Below are positions 1-10,914 of a DNA stretch of 64,000 bases, in pieces (the first letter of the stretch is position 1; each line of letters starts with the position of its first letter). Below the pieces are notes generated by a model. The model was given only the letters and a program-made list of their open reading frames with translations. It ran no database searches and was not told where the DNA came from. This DNA is from Hymenobacter telluris (lineage in GTDB: Bacteria > Bacteroidota > Bacteroidia > Cytophagales > Hymenobacteraceae). The position numbers were made by a program, and so were the translations under genes. Where the stretch lies: positions 1 to 64,000 of the forward strand of contig NZ_JAFLQZ010000012.1 in NCBI RefSeq assembly GCF_017313265.1, given 5' to 3'.

Positions 1-309
1 ATGCGGGTAGCGGCCCATCAGCACCACGTCCTGCACGCTGAGCGGAAAAGCCAGGTGAATTTCCTGCGACATTACCGGCCGCTGCCGGGCTAGCTGGGTA
101 CTATCAAAACCCGACAGCGGCCGGCCATCCAGCAACACCTGGCCGGTGCTGGGCGGATACAGGCCCGCCAGCAGACGCAGCAACGTGGTTTTGCCGGCTC
201 CGTTGGGGCCCAGCAGCACGGTTACCTCACCGGGCCGGCATTCCAGCGTGGCGTGGTGGAGCAGGGTTTTGCCCTCGATGGTGTAGGAAGCCTGGTTGAC
301 TTGCAGCAT
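1..309 (-). CDS. hmuV: Hemin ABC transporter ATP-binding protein, partial (C-terminus beyond the window)
   Basis: ATPase subunit expected to drive hemin passage through the inner-membrane permease. The first 103 codons are in the window. The Walker A motif GPNGAGKTT lies at about residues 33-41, followed by the Q-loop region (RPVMSQ). The Walker B, signature and H-loop motifs would lie beyond position 1, so the protein is cut by the window edge and is not a broken gene. Its ATG (307-309) comes 5 nt after the stop of the permease gene, and it follows the binding protein and permease in the same direction. That order is the usual hmuTUV order. Assignment to hemin rather than siderophore uptake rests mainly on the adjacent HmuT-like protein; a ferric-siderophore ATPase is the alternative. 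Confidence 0.85.
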   Translation of the reverse strand, partial: MLQVNQASYTIEGKTLLHHATLECRPGEVTVLLGPNGAGKTTLLRLLAGLYPPSTGQVLLDGRPLSGFDSTQLARQRPVMSQEIHLAFPLSVQDVVLMGRYPH

Positions 310-314
310 ACTTG

Positions 315-1391
315 CTAAGCGTAAAAACCACCGCGGGAAGAAAGCTGCCGGTATTTCGACAGCAGCCACAGAAACACCGGCGCGCCCACAAAAGCCGTGA
401 GCACGCCAATCGGCAGCTCAGCCGGGGCAATGATGGTGCGGGCCACGGTATCGGAAACCACCAGCAGCATAGCGCCCAGCAGCGCCGAGCCCAGCACAAG
501 CAGGCGGTTGTCGGAGAAGCCGGCCAGCCGCAGCAGGTGCGGCACCACCAGCCCCACAAACCCGATAACGCCTACCGTAGCGGTGGCCACGGCCACCAGC
601 AACGTATTGAGCAGCAGCACCTGTGTTTGCAGGCACCGCACGTTGATGCCCAGGTACTGCGCCTCCGTCTCGCCTAGCTGCAACGCATTCAACGACTTGG
701 CAAAGCGCAACGACACCCAGCCACCCAACACCGTAACCAGCCCAACCAAATAAAACGAAGGCCAATCGGCGCTGGAAAAGCTACCCAGGTTCCAGAACGT
801 AATGGAGCGGGCCTGCGGGTCGCGGGCAATGTAGGACAGGAACCCCGTGCCGCCGGCCGCCAGCGCATTCACGGCAATACCAGCCAGCAGCATGGAAGCC
901 ACCGTCACCCGCCCCTGTATCCTCGACAGCCGGTACACCAGCGCCGTAGCCGCCAACGCCCCCGCAAAAGCCGCGGCCGGCAGCACCAGCGCCCCCAGCA
1001 CGGGCACGTTCGCCCAACTCAGCGAGTTGCCCAGCACGAAGATGACGGCCGCGCCCAGCGCCGCCCCGGCCGACGTCCCAATCAAACCCGGCTCCACAAT
1101 GGGGTTGCGAAACAAGGCCTGCATCAACGTGCCCGACATCGACAGGGCCGCGCCCACGCAGGCACACAGCAGCACCCGTGGCAGCCGGATTTCAAAGAAC
1201 ACGCCCCGGTGCAGCGTCGCTAGCGGGTCGGGAGAGGGTGCCGCCAGCCCAAGCGCCTCACCCAGAAAGCCACCCAGCTCCGGATACGTCAGCGCCATGG
1301 CTCCCAGCCGCGCCGACAGCACCAGCACGACCAGCAAGCTCACCGTCAACCCACTGAAATACAGGCGCACACGCCCAGCAGACAGGTTCAC
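315..1391 (-). CDS. hmuU: Hemin ABC transporter permease, FecCD family
   Basis: Inner-membrane permease of 358 residues, the usual length for FecCD/BtuC-type iron and hemin transporters, with about ten hydrophobic segments. The conserved GTSAGAALGA stretch and the cytoplasmic coupling region (LGETEAQYLGI) are present. Translation starts with GTG at 1389-1391, and the T-A-G stop of the upstream hmuT shares its last G with this start (TAGTG). The two genes are therefore very probably translationally coupled. It should pair with the downstream ATPase and the lipoprotein HmuT to move hemin delivered by the TonB receptor encoded further upstream. Family membership is clear; substrate is inferred from the neighbours. 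Confidence 0.9.
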   Translation of the reverse strand: MNLSAGRVRLYFSGLTVSLLVVLVLSARLGAMALTYPELGGFLGEALGLAAPSPDPLATLHRGVFFEIRLPRVLLCACVGAALSMSGTLMQALFRNPIVEPGLIGTSAGAALGAAVIFVLGNSLSWANVPVLGALVLPAAAFAGALAATALVYRLSRIQGRVTVASMLLAGIAVNALAAGGTGFLSYIARDPQARSITFWNLGSFSSADWPSFYLVGLVTVLGGWVSLRFAKSLNALQLGETEAQYLGINVRCLQTQVLLLNTLLVAVATATVGVIGFVGLVVPHLLRLAGFSDNRLLVLGSALLGAMLLVVSDTVARTIIAPAELPIGVLTAFVGAPVFLWLLSKYRQLSSRGGFYA

Positions 1392-2266
1392 TACCGCGCG
1401 GGCTGTTGGTGGATGAGTTTTTGCAGCATTAGCACGTTCTGGCCGGTGCGGGGGCCCAGGTACACCATGTCGTGCTCCTCTACGCGGTAAATGCGGTTGT
1501 TTTTGGCGGCCGGCGTAAGGGCTACGCCGGGCAGCTGCTTGAACTTCTCTAATCCGCCCTGCCGGTCGTAGCCGAAGTCGGTGGCCAGAATCACGTCGGG
1601 TTGGGCTTCGGCAATCAGCTCAGGGCTGATGGGCTTCATACCTTCGGCAGCGTTAAGCGAGTTGACGCCGCCGGCCCAGGCTACCATCTGCGTACCAATG
1701 CTTTGCTGGCCCATCGCCAGATAGATGTTCTTTTGCAGGCCGTAGTGAATGATGACCACCTTCGGATGGTCGGGGTACTGCTTGGCGTTGGCAGCGGCTT
1801 GCGCCATGTCGGCGGTGAGCTGCTGGGCCAGCTTGTCGGCCAGGGGGCGCTGCTTGAACTCGTCGCCGAGTTGCTGGAGCAGCTGGCAGGTTTCCGGAAT
1901 CGTCTTGGACGGGGTAAACTCCTTGATGGGGATGCCCACTTTCTGCACCTGGGTAATAACGGCCGCCGGGGCCACGTTGCCATCGGAATACACCACGGTG
2001 GGTTTCAGGGAAATGATGCCCTCGGCGTTGAGCAGGCGGTGGTAGCCCACGGTCGGCAGCTTTTTGGCCGCCGCCGGGTAGGTGCTCGACAAGTCCACCC
2101 CCACCAGCCGGTTTTCCGCGCCCAGCGCGAAAATCATTTCGGTTAGCTGCTTGGAAACCGACACAATGCGCTCCGGCTGGGGCGTAGTGCTGGCGGTTTC
2201 TTCGTTCCGGAACCGGTTGCAAGCCACGGAAGCCAGCAGCAAAGTCGCGTAGAATATTTTTTTCAT
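1391..2266 (-). CDS. hmuT: Hemin ABC transporter substrate-binding lipoprotein
   Basis: Substrate-binding protein of 291 residues. It has a lipoprotein signal peptide ending at a lipobox Cys at about residue 16 (SVAC), then a class III (helical-backbone) binding fold. The RIVSVSKQLTEMIFALGAE opening and the later VGYHRLLNAEGI and ILATDFGYD regions are typical of HmuT/FhuD-like proteins. It is expected to be anchored in the periplasm, collect hemin from the outer-membrane receptor and hand it to HmuU. The gene overlaps hmuU by one base. Between it and the upstream TonB receptor gene lies a palindromic repeat (2304-2398) that could act as an mRNA structure separating the two. Confidence 0.88.
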   Translation of the reverse strand: MKKIFYATLLLASVACNRFRNEETASTTPQPERIVSVSKQLTEMIFALGAENRLVGVDLSSTYPAAAKKLPTVGYHRLLNAEGIISLKPTVVYSDGNVAPAAVITQVQKVGIPIKEFTPSKTIPETCQLLQQLGDEFKQRPLADKLAQQLTADMAQAAANAKQYPDHPKVVIIHYGLQKNIYLAMGQQSIGTQMVAWAGGVNSLNAAEGMKPISPELIAEAQPDVILATDFGYDRQGGLEKFKQLPGVALTPAAKNNRIYRVEEHDMVYLGPRTGQNVLMLQKLIHQQPAR

Positions 2267-2303
2267 GTAGAGAGGCTAAATTTTGAAAGCAAAACCAACT
2301 GAA

Positions 2304-2398
2304 CGTCATGCTGAGCTTGCCGAAGCATCTCTACTGCCAAACTAACCTCTGATAGGAGGACGAAGCGGTAGAGATGCTTCGGCAAGCTCAGCATGACG
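2304..2398. repeat. Palindromic intergenic repeat with GTCA-foot hairpin arms (family B)
   Basis: Two identical 31-bp arms in inverted orientation (2304-2334 and 2368-2398) separated by 33 bp, with no coding content. Each arm has a GTCA foot, a 4-bp stem TGCT/AGCA, tandem G/A mismatches and a trailing TCT. This plan matches the arms of the GIY-YIG element at 39625-40001 and the repeat at 24288-24366. It lies between a TonB receptor gene and hmuT on the minus strand, so the transcript would carry a long hairpin here. Confidence 0.85.
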
Positions 2399-2418
2399 GC
2401 CCTGTGGCCAGTGCCAGT

Positions 2419-4731
2419 TTAGAATGTATAGCTCAGGTTAGCGCCAGCGTACCAGTTGCGCGGCATGCCGGGGTTGTAGAACGTGGGCCGACCTACCGGC
2501 GTGGCTTGGTTGAGGGCTACTGAGGCCACGTAGCGTTTGTCGCCGATGTTGTCGAGGCCGCCGAAAACGTCGTAGCTCAGGTGCCCGGCCAGCTTGTTGC
2601 GAATCCCGAGGCGGCTGTTGAATAGCCAGTAGGCGGGCGCGAAACGGGCGTTGTTGTCGCTCATCGGGGTTTTGTCGGTGTAGTAGGAAGTCAGGTTCAG
2701 GTACACACCGGGCTGCGTTTCCACATCGAGGCCGCCGGTAAACAGGTTCTTGAACGAGCCCGTTACCTGCTTGCCGCTATAATTGTTGACGCCCAATTCG
2801 TAGGATTTGAACTCGGCATCGGTGTAAGTGTAGCTCACGAAGGGCCGCACTTGCGTCAGCACGCCGGGCTTGGTTACGTCAACCAAATTGCCCGACAGCG
2901 CCACTTCCACGCCCTTGTATTCCGACTCGCCGGAGTTGACGAAGTAGGTTACCCGGTCGGCGTTGGTTTGGGAGACAAGCCCATTTTTCACCTGCATCCG
3001 GAACAGCGTCACGTCGTAGTTGAGGCGGTTGCCCAGGATGGTGCCGCGCGAGCCTAGTTCCAGGTTGTGGTTGGTTTCCGGCTTCAAATCCGGATTAATC
3101 GGACCCGTTGAAAGTGAAATCTGGCTGCTGATGGGCGGTGAGAAACCGGTGCTGTACTGGGCAAACACCGAAAACTGGTCGTTGAACGAGTGCAGCACGG
3201 CCACGCGGGGCGTGTACGCCGGCTTGAACTGCCGGTAGCCCGTGAGGCTCCGCGCCGGCAACGTCTTCGGAATCAAATCCTGAATGTCGTACGACACCAC
3301 ATTGTAGCTCACCCCGGCCGTGACGGTGGTGTGCTCGGTCACGGACGCCTCGGCCTGGGCAAACACGTTGGTTTGCGTGGCCCGTACTTCCTGGTCGGAG
3401 GTGATGGCGCCCGACACGCCGGTGGCGGAAATGGCGTAGCGCTTGTTGTTGTCCTGGTTGGCCATGTACTCAGTGCCCAGCACGAAACGAGTGCGCAATT
3501 TACCTAGCTCCGGCGCATACGTGAACACGCTGCGCACGCCGCGCTTGCCGCGCTGAGTGTGCGCGAAGTTCGGCTCCACCGGGCTCAGCGAGTAGGTGTT
3601 CGAGGTGAACAGGGTGGTGGTATTGGCGAAGTTGGACGTGAAACGGTACGTGTGGGTCAGCCCCAGGCGGGTGATTTCGGCGTCCACGCCTATGTCTTTC
3701 TGCACGTAGGCCGGGGCCGTTTTGGTGTAGCTGCTGAAAAAGTCGGTGCTGTCCAGCTCGCCGGCGTAGTTGTCGTGCTGATTGGTGTAAGTACCGAGCA
3801 CGCTCACCGTCTGCTTGTCGCTCACGTAGAAGTCGCCGGCCACGGTTACGTAGTCTTTGCGGCTGTTGGAGTGCGCCTCGCGGAAGCCGCGGGTTTCCTG
3901 GTGGCCATAATTGACCAGCAGGTTCACTTTGTCGGTACCTACGCCAATGCCGGTGTTGGTCCGGAACAGGCCGTATTTGCCCACCGTCGTACCCAGGTGG
4001 ATGCTGGTGCCGGGCGCAGCTTTGCGAGTCTGGAACGATACCACCCCACCCAGCGTCGTGCCGTAAATGGTGGAAGCCGGGCCTTTAATCACCTCAATCC
4101 GGCCAAGAGTGGTGAAATCCAGATCATCGAGCGAGGTAGTGCCATCGGCCTCCGAAAGCGGAATGCCGTTCTGATAAAGCTTGATGCCGCGGATGCTGAA
4201 GCGCCCGTAGGTGCTGCCAATCCCGCGTATTACGAGGTTGGACTGCGAAGCGGCACTGCGCACGTTCATGCGCACGCCGGGCACCTGGTTGAGCGTGTTT
4301 TGCAGGAAAATAGTGTTGTTACGCTGCAAGTCCTTTTCGGTCACAATGGTAAGAGCAGCCGGCGTTTCAAGCAGCTTGCGCTCGGTGCCCGTGCCGTAGC
4401 CAATCACCTGCACTTCGCGCAGACCCGTATTGGAAGCAGCCAGGCTGATAAGCAGCGGAACGCTAGCATCTTTCACCGCAATTTCCTGCGTGATGTACCC
4501 CAACGACTGCACCCGTACGGTCCGAAATTCCTCGCTGGCGGTCAGCGAAAAGCGACCTTGGGCATCGGTAGCAACGGCAGTAACCTGGCCGGCTGCTACT
4601 ACGGCGGCACCCACCACCGGCTGCCGGGTTTGCTGATCGAGCACAGTACCGGTGGCGGTGTATTGCGCCCAGGCAGGCGCATTGATGAGCATCACTGCCA
4701 ACAGCAGTAATGTGGTAAAAATAGTTTTCAT
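2419..4731 (-). CDS. TonB-dependent outer-membrane receptor (probable hemin/iron receptor)
   Basis: Outer-membrane receptor of 770 residues when started at the ATG at 4729-4731. That start places a good signal peptide (MKTIFTTLLLLAVMLINAPAWAQ region) at the N-terminus; a longer reading frame upstream adds only 40 unlikely residues. A CarboxypepD_reg-like domain (about residues 24-100) with the GTVLD...PVVGA pattern is followed by the plug (LQNTLNQVPGV, RGIGSTYGRFSIRG, VIKGPASTIYG). The beta barrel ends in an aromatic residue (SYTF). It precedes hmuTUV in the same orientation, so hemin or a ferric chelate is the likely ligand. The ligand is inferred from context and not from a binding motif. 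Confidence 0.9.
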   Translation of the reverse strand: MKTIFTTLLLLAVMLINAPAWAQYTATGTVLDQQTRQPVVGAAVVAAGQVTAVATDAQGRFSLTASEEFRTVRVQSLGYITQEIAVKDASVPLLISLAASNTGLREVQVIGYGTGTERKLLETPAALTIVTEKDLQRNNTIFLQNTLNQVPGVRMNVRSAASQSNLVIRGIGSTYGRFSIRGIKLYQNGIPLSEADGTTSLDDLDFTTLGRIEVIKGPASTIYGTTLGGVVSFQTRKAAPGTSIHLGTTVGKYGLFRTNTGIGVGTDKVNLLVNYGHQETRGFREAHSNSRKDYVTVAGDFYVSDKQTVSVLGTYTNQHDNYAGELDSTDFFSSYTKTAPAYVQKDIGVDAEITRLGLTHTYRFTSNFANTTTLFTSNTYSLSPVEPNFAHTQRGKRGVRSVFTYAPELGKLRTRFVLGTEYMANQDNNKRYAISATGVSGAITSDQEVRATQTNVFAQAEASVTEHTTVTAGVSYNVVSYDIQDLIPKTLPARSLTGYRQFKPAYTPRVAVLHSFNDQFSVFAQYSTGFSPPISSQISLSTGPINPDLKPETNHNLELGSRGTILGNRLNYDVTLFRMQVKNGLVSQTNADRVTYFVNSGESEYKGVEVALSGNLVDVTKPGVLTQVRPFVSYTYTDAEFKSYELGVNNYSGKQVTGSFKNLFTGGLDVETQPGVYLNLTSYYTDKTPMSDNNARFAPAYWLFNSRLGIRNKLAGHLSYDVFGGLDNIGDKRYVASVALNQATPVGRPTFYNPGMPRNWYAGANLSYTF

Positions 4732-4851
4732 ATGAAAAAAGGAAGACCGAAACGGTCGGAATAGTAAGCCCAGCTTCCAGTGAGAGAAGCGGCAAAACAG
4801 CAAATCAGATATTTCCAGATACAGCAGGGCAGCCAGCCAGTACGGCGGCAA

Positions 4852-5409
4852 CTACCCTCGTGAAATAGCCTGGCACCGGGGCGGCGGAAAATGCACCGGC
4901 GCGTCAGTTACAGGCAGCGGCGCGCTGTACTCCGGATAGGCCAGCTGACTTTTCACGTCTGCTACTGCTGGTAGTGCGGCGCCGGCTGGAACCAGGTAGG
5001 TTAGTTTAAACAAGAAGCTGAACGCCTTCTTCGCCGATTTGCGCGCCCCGGCTGCCGGGTGCGCATACTCCCGAACGTGCTTGGTGAGGCCAGCCAGCAG
5101 CTTCTCCTCGTCGTGGTCGTGCCAGCAGAAGTACGTAACCGAGTCGGGGGTGGCCCGTTGCCGCACCACGTCATACAGCTGCCCCCGGTACGAAAACTCG
5201 TGTTCTTCCTGCCAGTGTATAAGGGGTGCTGCTTTTTCCGGCTGACGAGCTACCACAATGCGCACCAAGGCTTCGTCGGGCAGGGCCGCGTGGCGCATTC
5301 GCTCGGCTTCACGCCGTAGCTGGTGCTGCTGCCACATAGCCACAGGGTACACCCCCACTAGATTATAGAGGAAGACAGCGAGAAGCAGAAAAGCGGCGAG
5401 GTGTTTCAA
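4852..5409 (-). CDS. Small membrane-anchored protein of the hemin-uptake operon, function unknown
   Basis: Protein of 185 residues that I cannot name. Residues 4-24 form a hydrophobic segment (signal anchor or signal peptide). The central soluble part has a run of the form EFSYRGQLYDVV, then SVTYFCWHDHDEE, and the tail is proline-rich. It is the first gene of the minus-strand run and ends 120 bp before the TonB receptor start. I recall similar small proteins with an xxYxGxxYDVV pattern beside TonB receptors for metals in other Bacteroidota, but that is memory and not a search. The Cys-Trp-His-Asp-His stretch could bind metal or heme; this is speculation. Nothing suggests truncation. Confidence 0.7.
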   Translation of the reverse strand: MKHLAAFLLLAVFLYNLVGVYPVAMWQQHQLRREAERMRHAALPDEALVRIVVARQPEKAAPLIHWQEEHEFSYRGQLYDVVRQRATPDSVTYFCWHDHDEEKLLAGLTKHVREYAHPAAGARKSAKKAFSFLFKLTYLVPAGAALPAVADVKSQLAYPEYSAPLPVTDAPVHFPPPRCQAISRG

Positions 5410-5629
5410 ACGGCACAGACAACACCTTAAAATTAGATTAAAATCTTGGGTATGGCGTATTCAGTCTGTTTTTATTGCAAGCCTAGCTTGCAGTAGTTTT
5501 CGCAAGTATCTCTACGCTACCCGTATGTGCCTTACGCTGATAAACCAGGCTGCACATAATACCACTTTCAAAAGGCATTCACTTATTTCAACATAGGGTT
5601 CAAGCTTCTTGGGCCGTGTAAAAAGTGGC

Positions 5630-6379
5630 TTACGGTAACTCCGTAAAATCCGAAGCAGGTTGCGGGGCCATGCCGGGGCGGATTACTTCTATCTGGTCGT
5701 GGCGCACCACTAAGGCAGCCTTGGCAATGCCCAGGAACAAGCCGTGCTCCACGATGCCGGGAATAACAATGAGTTGGCCGGCCAGTTTCTCCACGTCATT
5801 CAACTGCCCGAAATGGCAATCCACTAGCAGGTTACCCTGGTCGGAATGGGCTTGCTTGCTGGGGTCTTGGCGGTTGATGCGCAGGACGGGGTTACCGCCG
5901 AGGTCGGCTACGGCATCAAGTACCCAGGGCAGCGCAAACGGCACCACTTCCAGCGGCAGCGGAAACTTGCCAAGCTGCGCCACCGCCTTCGACGAATCCG
6001 CTACCACCAGCATGTAGTCGGAAGCCGTGGCTATTATCTTTTCGCGCAGCAACGCCCCTCCCCCACCTTTAATCAGGTTGAGTTGCGGGTCTAGCTCGTC
6101 GGCGCCATCTACCGTGAGGTCGAAGCGCAGCCCCCGGCGTGGCTCCACTAGCGGAATGCCCACTTGGCGGGCCAGGTTTTCACTAGCCAGGGAAGTGGCG
6201 GTTCCTTGGATGCGCAGCTCACCGGCGCGTACTTTCTCGCCAAGCTGCGTGATGAAGTGAGCGGCAGTGCTGCCAGTGCCCAGCCCGACCAGCATTCCGT
6301 CGCGCACCCATTGCACGGCGGCACGGGCGGCGTGTTGCTTTTCCTGGTCGAGGTGTGAGGTATCTTGAGCGGAGGCCAT
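5630..6379 (-). CDS. rpiA: Ribose-5-phosphate isomerase A
   Basis: Interconverts ribose 5-phosphate and ribulose 5-phosphate in the non-oxidative pentose phosphate pathway, in the cytoplasm. The protein is 249 residues from the ATG at 6377-6379; an upstream TTG would add three residues and is less likely. Family motifs present are GLGTGSTAAHFI near residue 31, the substrate loop DGADELDP and the KGGGGALLREKI segment carrying the catalytic Asp/Glu/Lys set. Length is slightly above the E. coli enzyme. It stands alone between the hemin operon and the glucan locus on the same strand. An AT-rich TATTTTTG box lies immediately upstream (6386-6393), but no well-spaced -33 partner is visible. Confidence 0.95.
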   Translation of the reverse strand: MASAQDTSHLDQEKQHAARAAVQWVRDGMLVGLGTGSTAAHFITQLGEKVRAGELRIQGTATSLASENLARQVGIPLVEPRRGLRFDLTVDGADELDPQLNLIKGGGGALLREKIIATASDYMLVVADSSKAVAQLGKFPLPLEVVPFALPWVLDAVADLGGNPVLRINRQDPSKQAHSDQGNLLVDCHFGQLNDVEKLAGQLIVIPGIVEHGLFLGIAKAALVVRHDQIEVIRPGMAPQPASDFTELP

Positions 6380-6467
6380 GACTTTCAAAAATAGCGCGAG
6401 AAGGTAGGGGCACCAAGCAAATAGCAGCGCTGAAAATGGCGCTATTCCGCTTGGCTCTGCCTGCTTA

Positions 6468-8522
6468 CTAGCGCCCCACCGAATAGGTTTTGCGCTGCAC
6501 GCCTACTCCCGTTATTTTCACCGACTGCCAATTGGTAGGCAACGTGGTTTTACGCTGCACAATGCCGGCCGGCGTAATATCGAGCCCCCCAAACCCCATC
6601 AGTACCGCCTGTAGTACGCCGCCGGCCCCGGTGGCAAAGTATGGATTCGTGCCACCCTTGGTTTCGGCAATGACGCGGAACGGCGGCAGCAGGTTGGGCA
6701 CGTAGGCATCCTGAAAGAAATGCTGGGCCTTGGCCCCGTCGCCCAAACGGGCATAGAGCAGCGAGAAGATGGCCTGCGTCATGGCGGGGGTGCCTTCGTT
6801 GGGCACGCGCGTTTCGTAGTACGTCAGGTCCTTGCGGATTTGGGCGGGACTAGTGACGGTTTTCAGCGGATACGCCAGCAGGTTCACGTCGCCCTGCTTG
6901 ATCCCCTCGCCGTGGTAGGTGGCGTGCTCTTGGGTGGTGCCGTCGGGCAAATGCAGGATGGGAATGTTTTGGGCGACGTGCAGCCAGTCAGGGTTGGCCC
7001 GCAGGCCCAGGAGCTTGGCAGCGTCGGTGGCGGCTTGCAGGTTGGCTTGGGCGGCGGCGTTGGTGAAGGCGTCGTTGTCTACGTTTTCGGCCCACTCGTC
7101 GGCAGCTACCACGTTCTTGATGTCGTAGCGGCCGGGGCCGTTGCGCTCCACCCGGCTGGCCCAGAAGTCGGCGGTGGCCGAAAGAATCGGCCAGCCTTTC
7201 TCACGCAGCCATTCCTTGTCCTGGGTTACGCAGTAGTACTGCCACGCAGCCAGGGCCACGCAAGCGGAAATATGATGCTCGAACGGTCCGCTGAGCGCCC
7301 ACACTGGCGTTTCCTCCACGCCGGTATCGGCGCTTTCCCAGGGGTACATGGCGCCTTGGTACCCGTGGGCAAAGGCGTTGCGCCGGGCCATATCGAGGCG
7401 CCGAAACCGGTATTCCACCATCGACTTCGCAATATCGGGGTGCAGCACCAGCAAGGCCGGGAACATCCACAGGTCGGAATCCCAGAACACGTGCCCGTTG
7501 TAGCCCAAGCCGGAAAGCCCCATCGGGGAAGGCGAATACTCGGTGCCGGCTCGCGAGAAGCTGTAGAGGTGGTAGAGCATGCTGTGCACGTCCTGCTGGG
7601 CCTGCGCGTCGCCGGTTATCTGGATGTCGCTGCGCCACAAGTCCTGCCAGGCCTTGGCGTGAAAATCAAGCAGCCGTTGCCGCCCTTCCAGGCGGGCGAA
7701 GATGGTCAGGCGCTCAGCTTCGTTGAGCGGGTCGGGGTGGTGGGCGGAGGTGATGGATGAGCCTGCCACGGCGTAGGCGTACTTCTGCCCGGCTTTCAAG
7801 CTCCGGCTGAACTTGATGAGGTGCATGTTGTTGTCCCACATTTCGTGGATGATGCGCGGCTCCTGCCCGTGCGGCTCCTCGAACAGAAAGCTGTTGCTGG
7901 CACAGAGCAGCAGCTTGCCGGTAGGGCTCTTAGCCGACGACGTAAGCAGGCTCAACGTGGTGTGCGGCCGGTCAATTTCGTTGTAGTAGTTCTGCACATC
8001 ACGCAAGGCATCCGGCACTTCCATCACGCTGGCGGCCGTGAGGGCCACGTCCTTTTTGGCGGTAATGGACACGTCGAGCAGCACCGTGAACGGCAAATGG
8101 CGCAGGGCGTAGTAGGTGTAGCTGATGCTGGCCTTGTCCTGATAATCAAAAGTAGTAGTGAGCGAGGCGCGCTGCATGTCCAGCTGCTGCCGGAAGTTGG
8201 TGGCATCTTGCGCGTTGAGGCGGTGGCCGTCCACTTCCAGGTACATATTCAGCAGGTTGAAGCTGTTGAGGAAGTTGCTGACCCGCCCCCGGCCGTACTG
8301 GTCGTAGGCGCCGGCCAGCACCACGTTCTTCACCTGAAACGGCACCGGCGCCGACACAATGCCCAGCATACCGTTGGCCACCGTCACGCCATAGTAGTTA
8401 CTGGGGTCGATTTTGTCGGCGGTGATGCGCCACGGGTCGGGCGTTTGGGCAGTTAAGGGTTGGAAACCAGCCAGCAGCCAAACCAACAGAAGTGGCAGGC
8501 CGCACCGAAAGGAAGCAAGCAT
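6468..8522 (-). CDS. Secreted glycoside hydrolase family 65 protein (kojibiose hydrolase/trehalase-like)
   Basis: GH65 enzyme of 684 residues acting on alpha-glucosides. The ATG at 8520-8522 gives a signal peptide ending near LTAQ, so the protein is exported. The family's (alpha/alpha)6 catalytic domain is recognisable from WDSDLWMFPALL, GYQGAMYPWES and the ADEWAENVDNDAFTN stretch. Glu476 in the DEW motif is the expected general acid. GH65 includes phosphorylases and hydrolases; an exported enzyme would not meet much phosphate-ester metabolism, and a Flavobacterium johnsoniae GH65 is a kojibiose hydrolase, so a hydrolase on kojibiose, trehalose or related glucosides is favoured. It lies beside the SusR-like regulator and opposite GH13/SusC/SusD, consistent with one utilisation locus. 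Exact substrate is unproven. Confidence 0.88.
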   Translation of the reverse strand: MLASFRCGLPLLLVWLLAGFQPLTAQTPDPWRITADKIDPSNYYGVTVANGMLGIVSAPVPFQVKNVVLAGAYDQYGRGRVSNFLNSFNLLNMYLEVDGHRLNAQDATNFRQQLDMQRASLTTTFDYQDKASISYTYYALRHLPFTVLLDVSITAKKDVALTAASVMEVPDALRDVQNYYNEIDRPHTTLSLLTSSAKSPTGKLLLCASNSFLFEEPHGQEPRIIHEMWDNNMHLIKFSRSLKAGQKYAYAVAGSSITSAHHPDPLNEAERLTIFARLEGRQRLLDFHAKAWQDLWRSDIQITGDAQAQQDVHSMLYHLYSFSRAGTEYSPSPMGLSGLGYNGHVFWDSDLWMFPALLVLHPDIAKSMVEYRFRRLDMARRNAFAHGYQGAMYPWESADTGVEETPVWALSGPFEHHISACVALAAWQYYCVTQDKEWLREKGWPILSATADFWASRVERNGPGRYDIKNVVAADEWAENVDNDAFTNAAAQANLQAATDAAKLLGLRANPDWLHVAQNIPILHLPDGTTQEHATYHGEGIKQGDVNLLAYPLKTVTSPAQIRKDLTYYETRVPNEGTPAMTQAIFSLLYARLGDGAKAQHFFQDAYVPNLLPPFRVIAETKGGTNPYFATGAGGVLQAVLMGFGGLDITPAGIVQRKTTLPTNWQSVKITGVGVQRKTYSVGR

Positions 8523-8587
8523 ACGTGCGCGGAAGAGAAAAAATGACGGGCAGACGCCCAACGTGTTGTGTATCAACTAGCAGCCAC

Positions 8588-10327
<1,740 letters not shown>

Positions 10328-10794
10328 GAAACCAGATTAGTGAGTAGGCGATTACTAACTATTAACTAATGCACAAGTTATCAATTTACCCTTGCTAAGC
10401 TCAACTTGAATCGGCACGTACCATAGTTTGCTATAAGCTCATGTGTAGCAGCGCCACTCATCTTCTTCAGCACGAAAAACACGGAAGCACAAGGCACTTT
10501 ACTTTTCAACTATTTTTTAGCACTTGCCTTGAGTTGAGCACGGTTCGTTATCTGAATTATACCAGGCTACCAAAATTGCACTGAAACCCTAACTAACCGG
10601 GCTTATACTAAGAGAACTTACCGCTTAAAAAGCAACTATCCGCTTAATAATGACCTGATATTTTACCAGCTCTTTTAAAATGTAAATTTTTGTTTATCAA
10701 TTGATTACGTGCAATACATATTAATATTCTTTCTGATACTGGCAATGTTGGTTTCCATAAGAACCGGTAAGCTAATTCATTTGCTGCATCAGAT

Positions 10795-10810
10795 TCGCAA
10801 ACGTTTGCGA
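10795..10810. promoter_or_regulatory. LacI-family-type operator palindrome
   Basis: The 16-bp perfect palindrome TCGCAAACGTTTGCGA lies 157 bp before the GH13 start. Its core AAACGTTT flanked by GC on each side is the classic half-site arrangement of LacI/PurR/CcpA-type operators. No LacI-family gene is in the window, so the protein that binds would be encoded elsewhere, or the local SusR-like protein uses a similar site. Confidence 0.6.
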
Positions 10811-10856
10811 TATTAAAGTCTGTTACGACTAGTTAGGAGCTTTCGTTGGCAAGTGG

Positions 10857-10914
10857 CTCCAAGCTAAGGCAAAGGCGAAGTACCGCTGTACTTCGCCTTT
10901 GCCTTAGCTTGGAG
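10857..10914. repeat. Perfect 27-bp inverted repeat upstream of the GH13 gene
   Basis: Arms at 10857-10883 and 10888-10914 are exact reverse complements with a 4-nt loop. The structure ends 52 bp before the GH13 ATG. No T tract follows, so it is not a standard terminator on the plus strand. It could be a short mobile palindrome or a structured mRNA leader. Confidence 0.85.

Noticed and set aside
3559..4710. Long open frame (383 codons) on the plus strand opposite the TonB receptor
   Set aside because: It is the antisense shadow of a well-supported receptor gene, has no domain or signal and poor amino-acid composition.
5410..5629. Possible Fur box or small RNA before the hemin operon
   Set aside because: No GATAATGATAATC-like palindrome; only a short GCAAGC/GCTTGC stem is visible.
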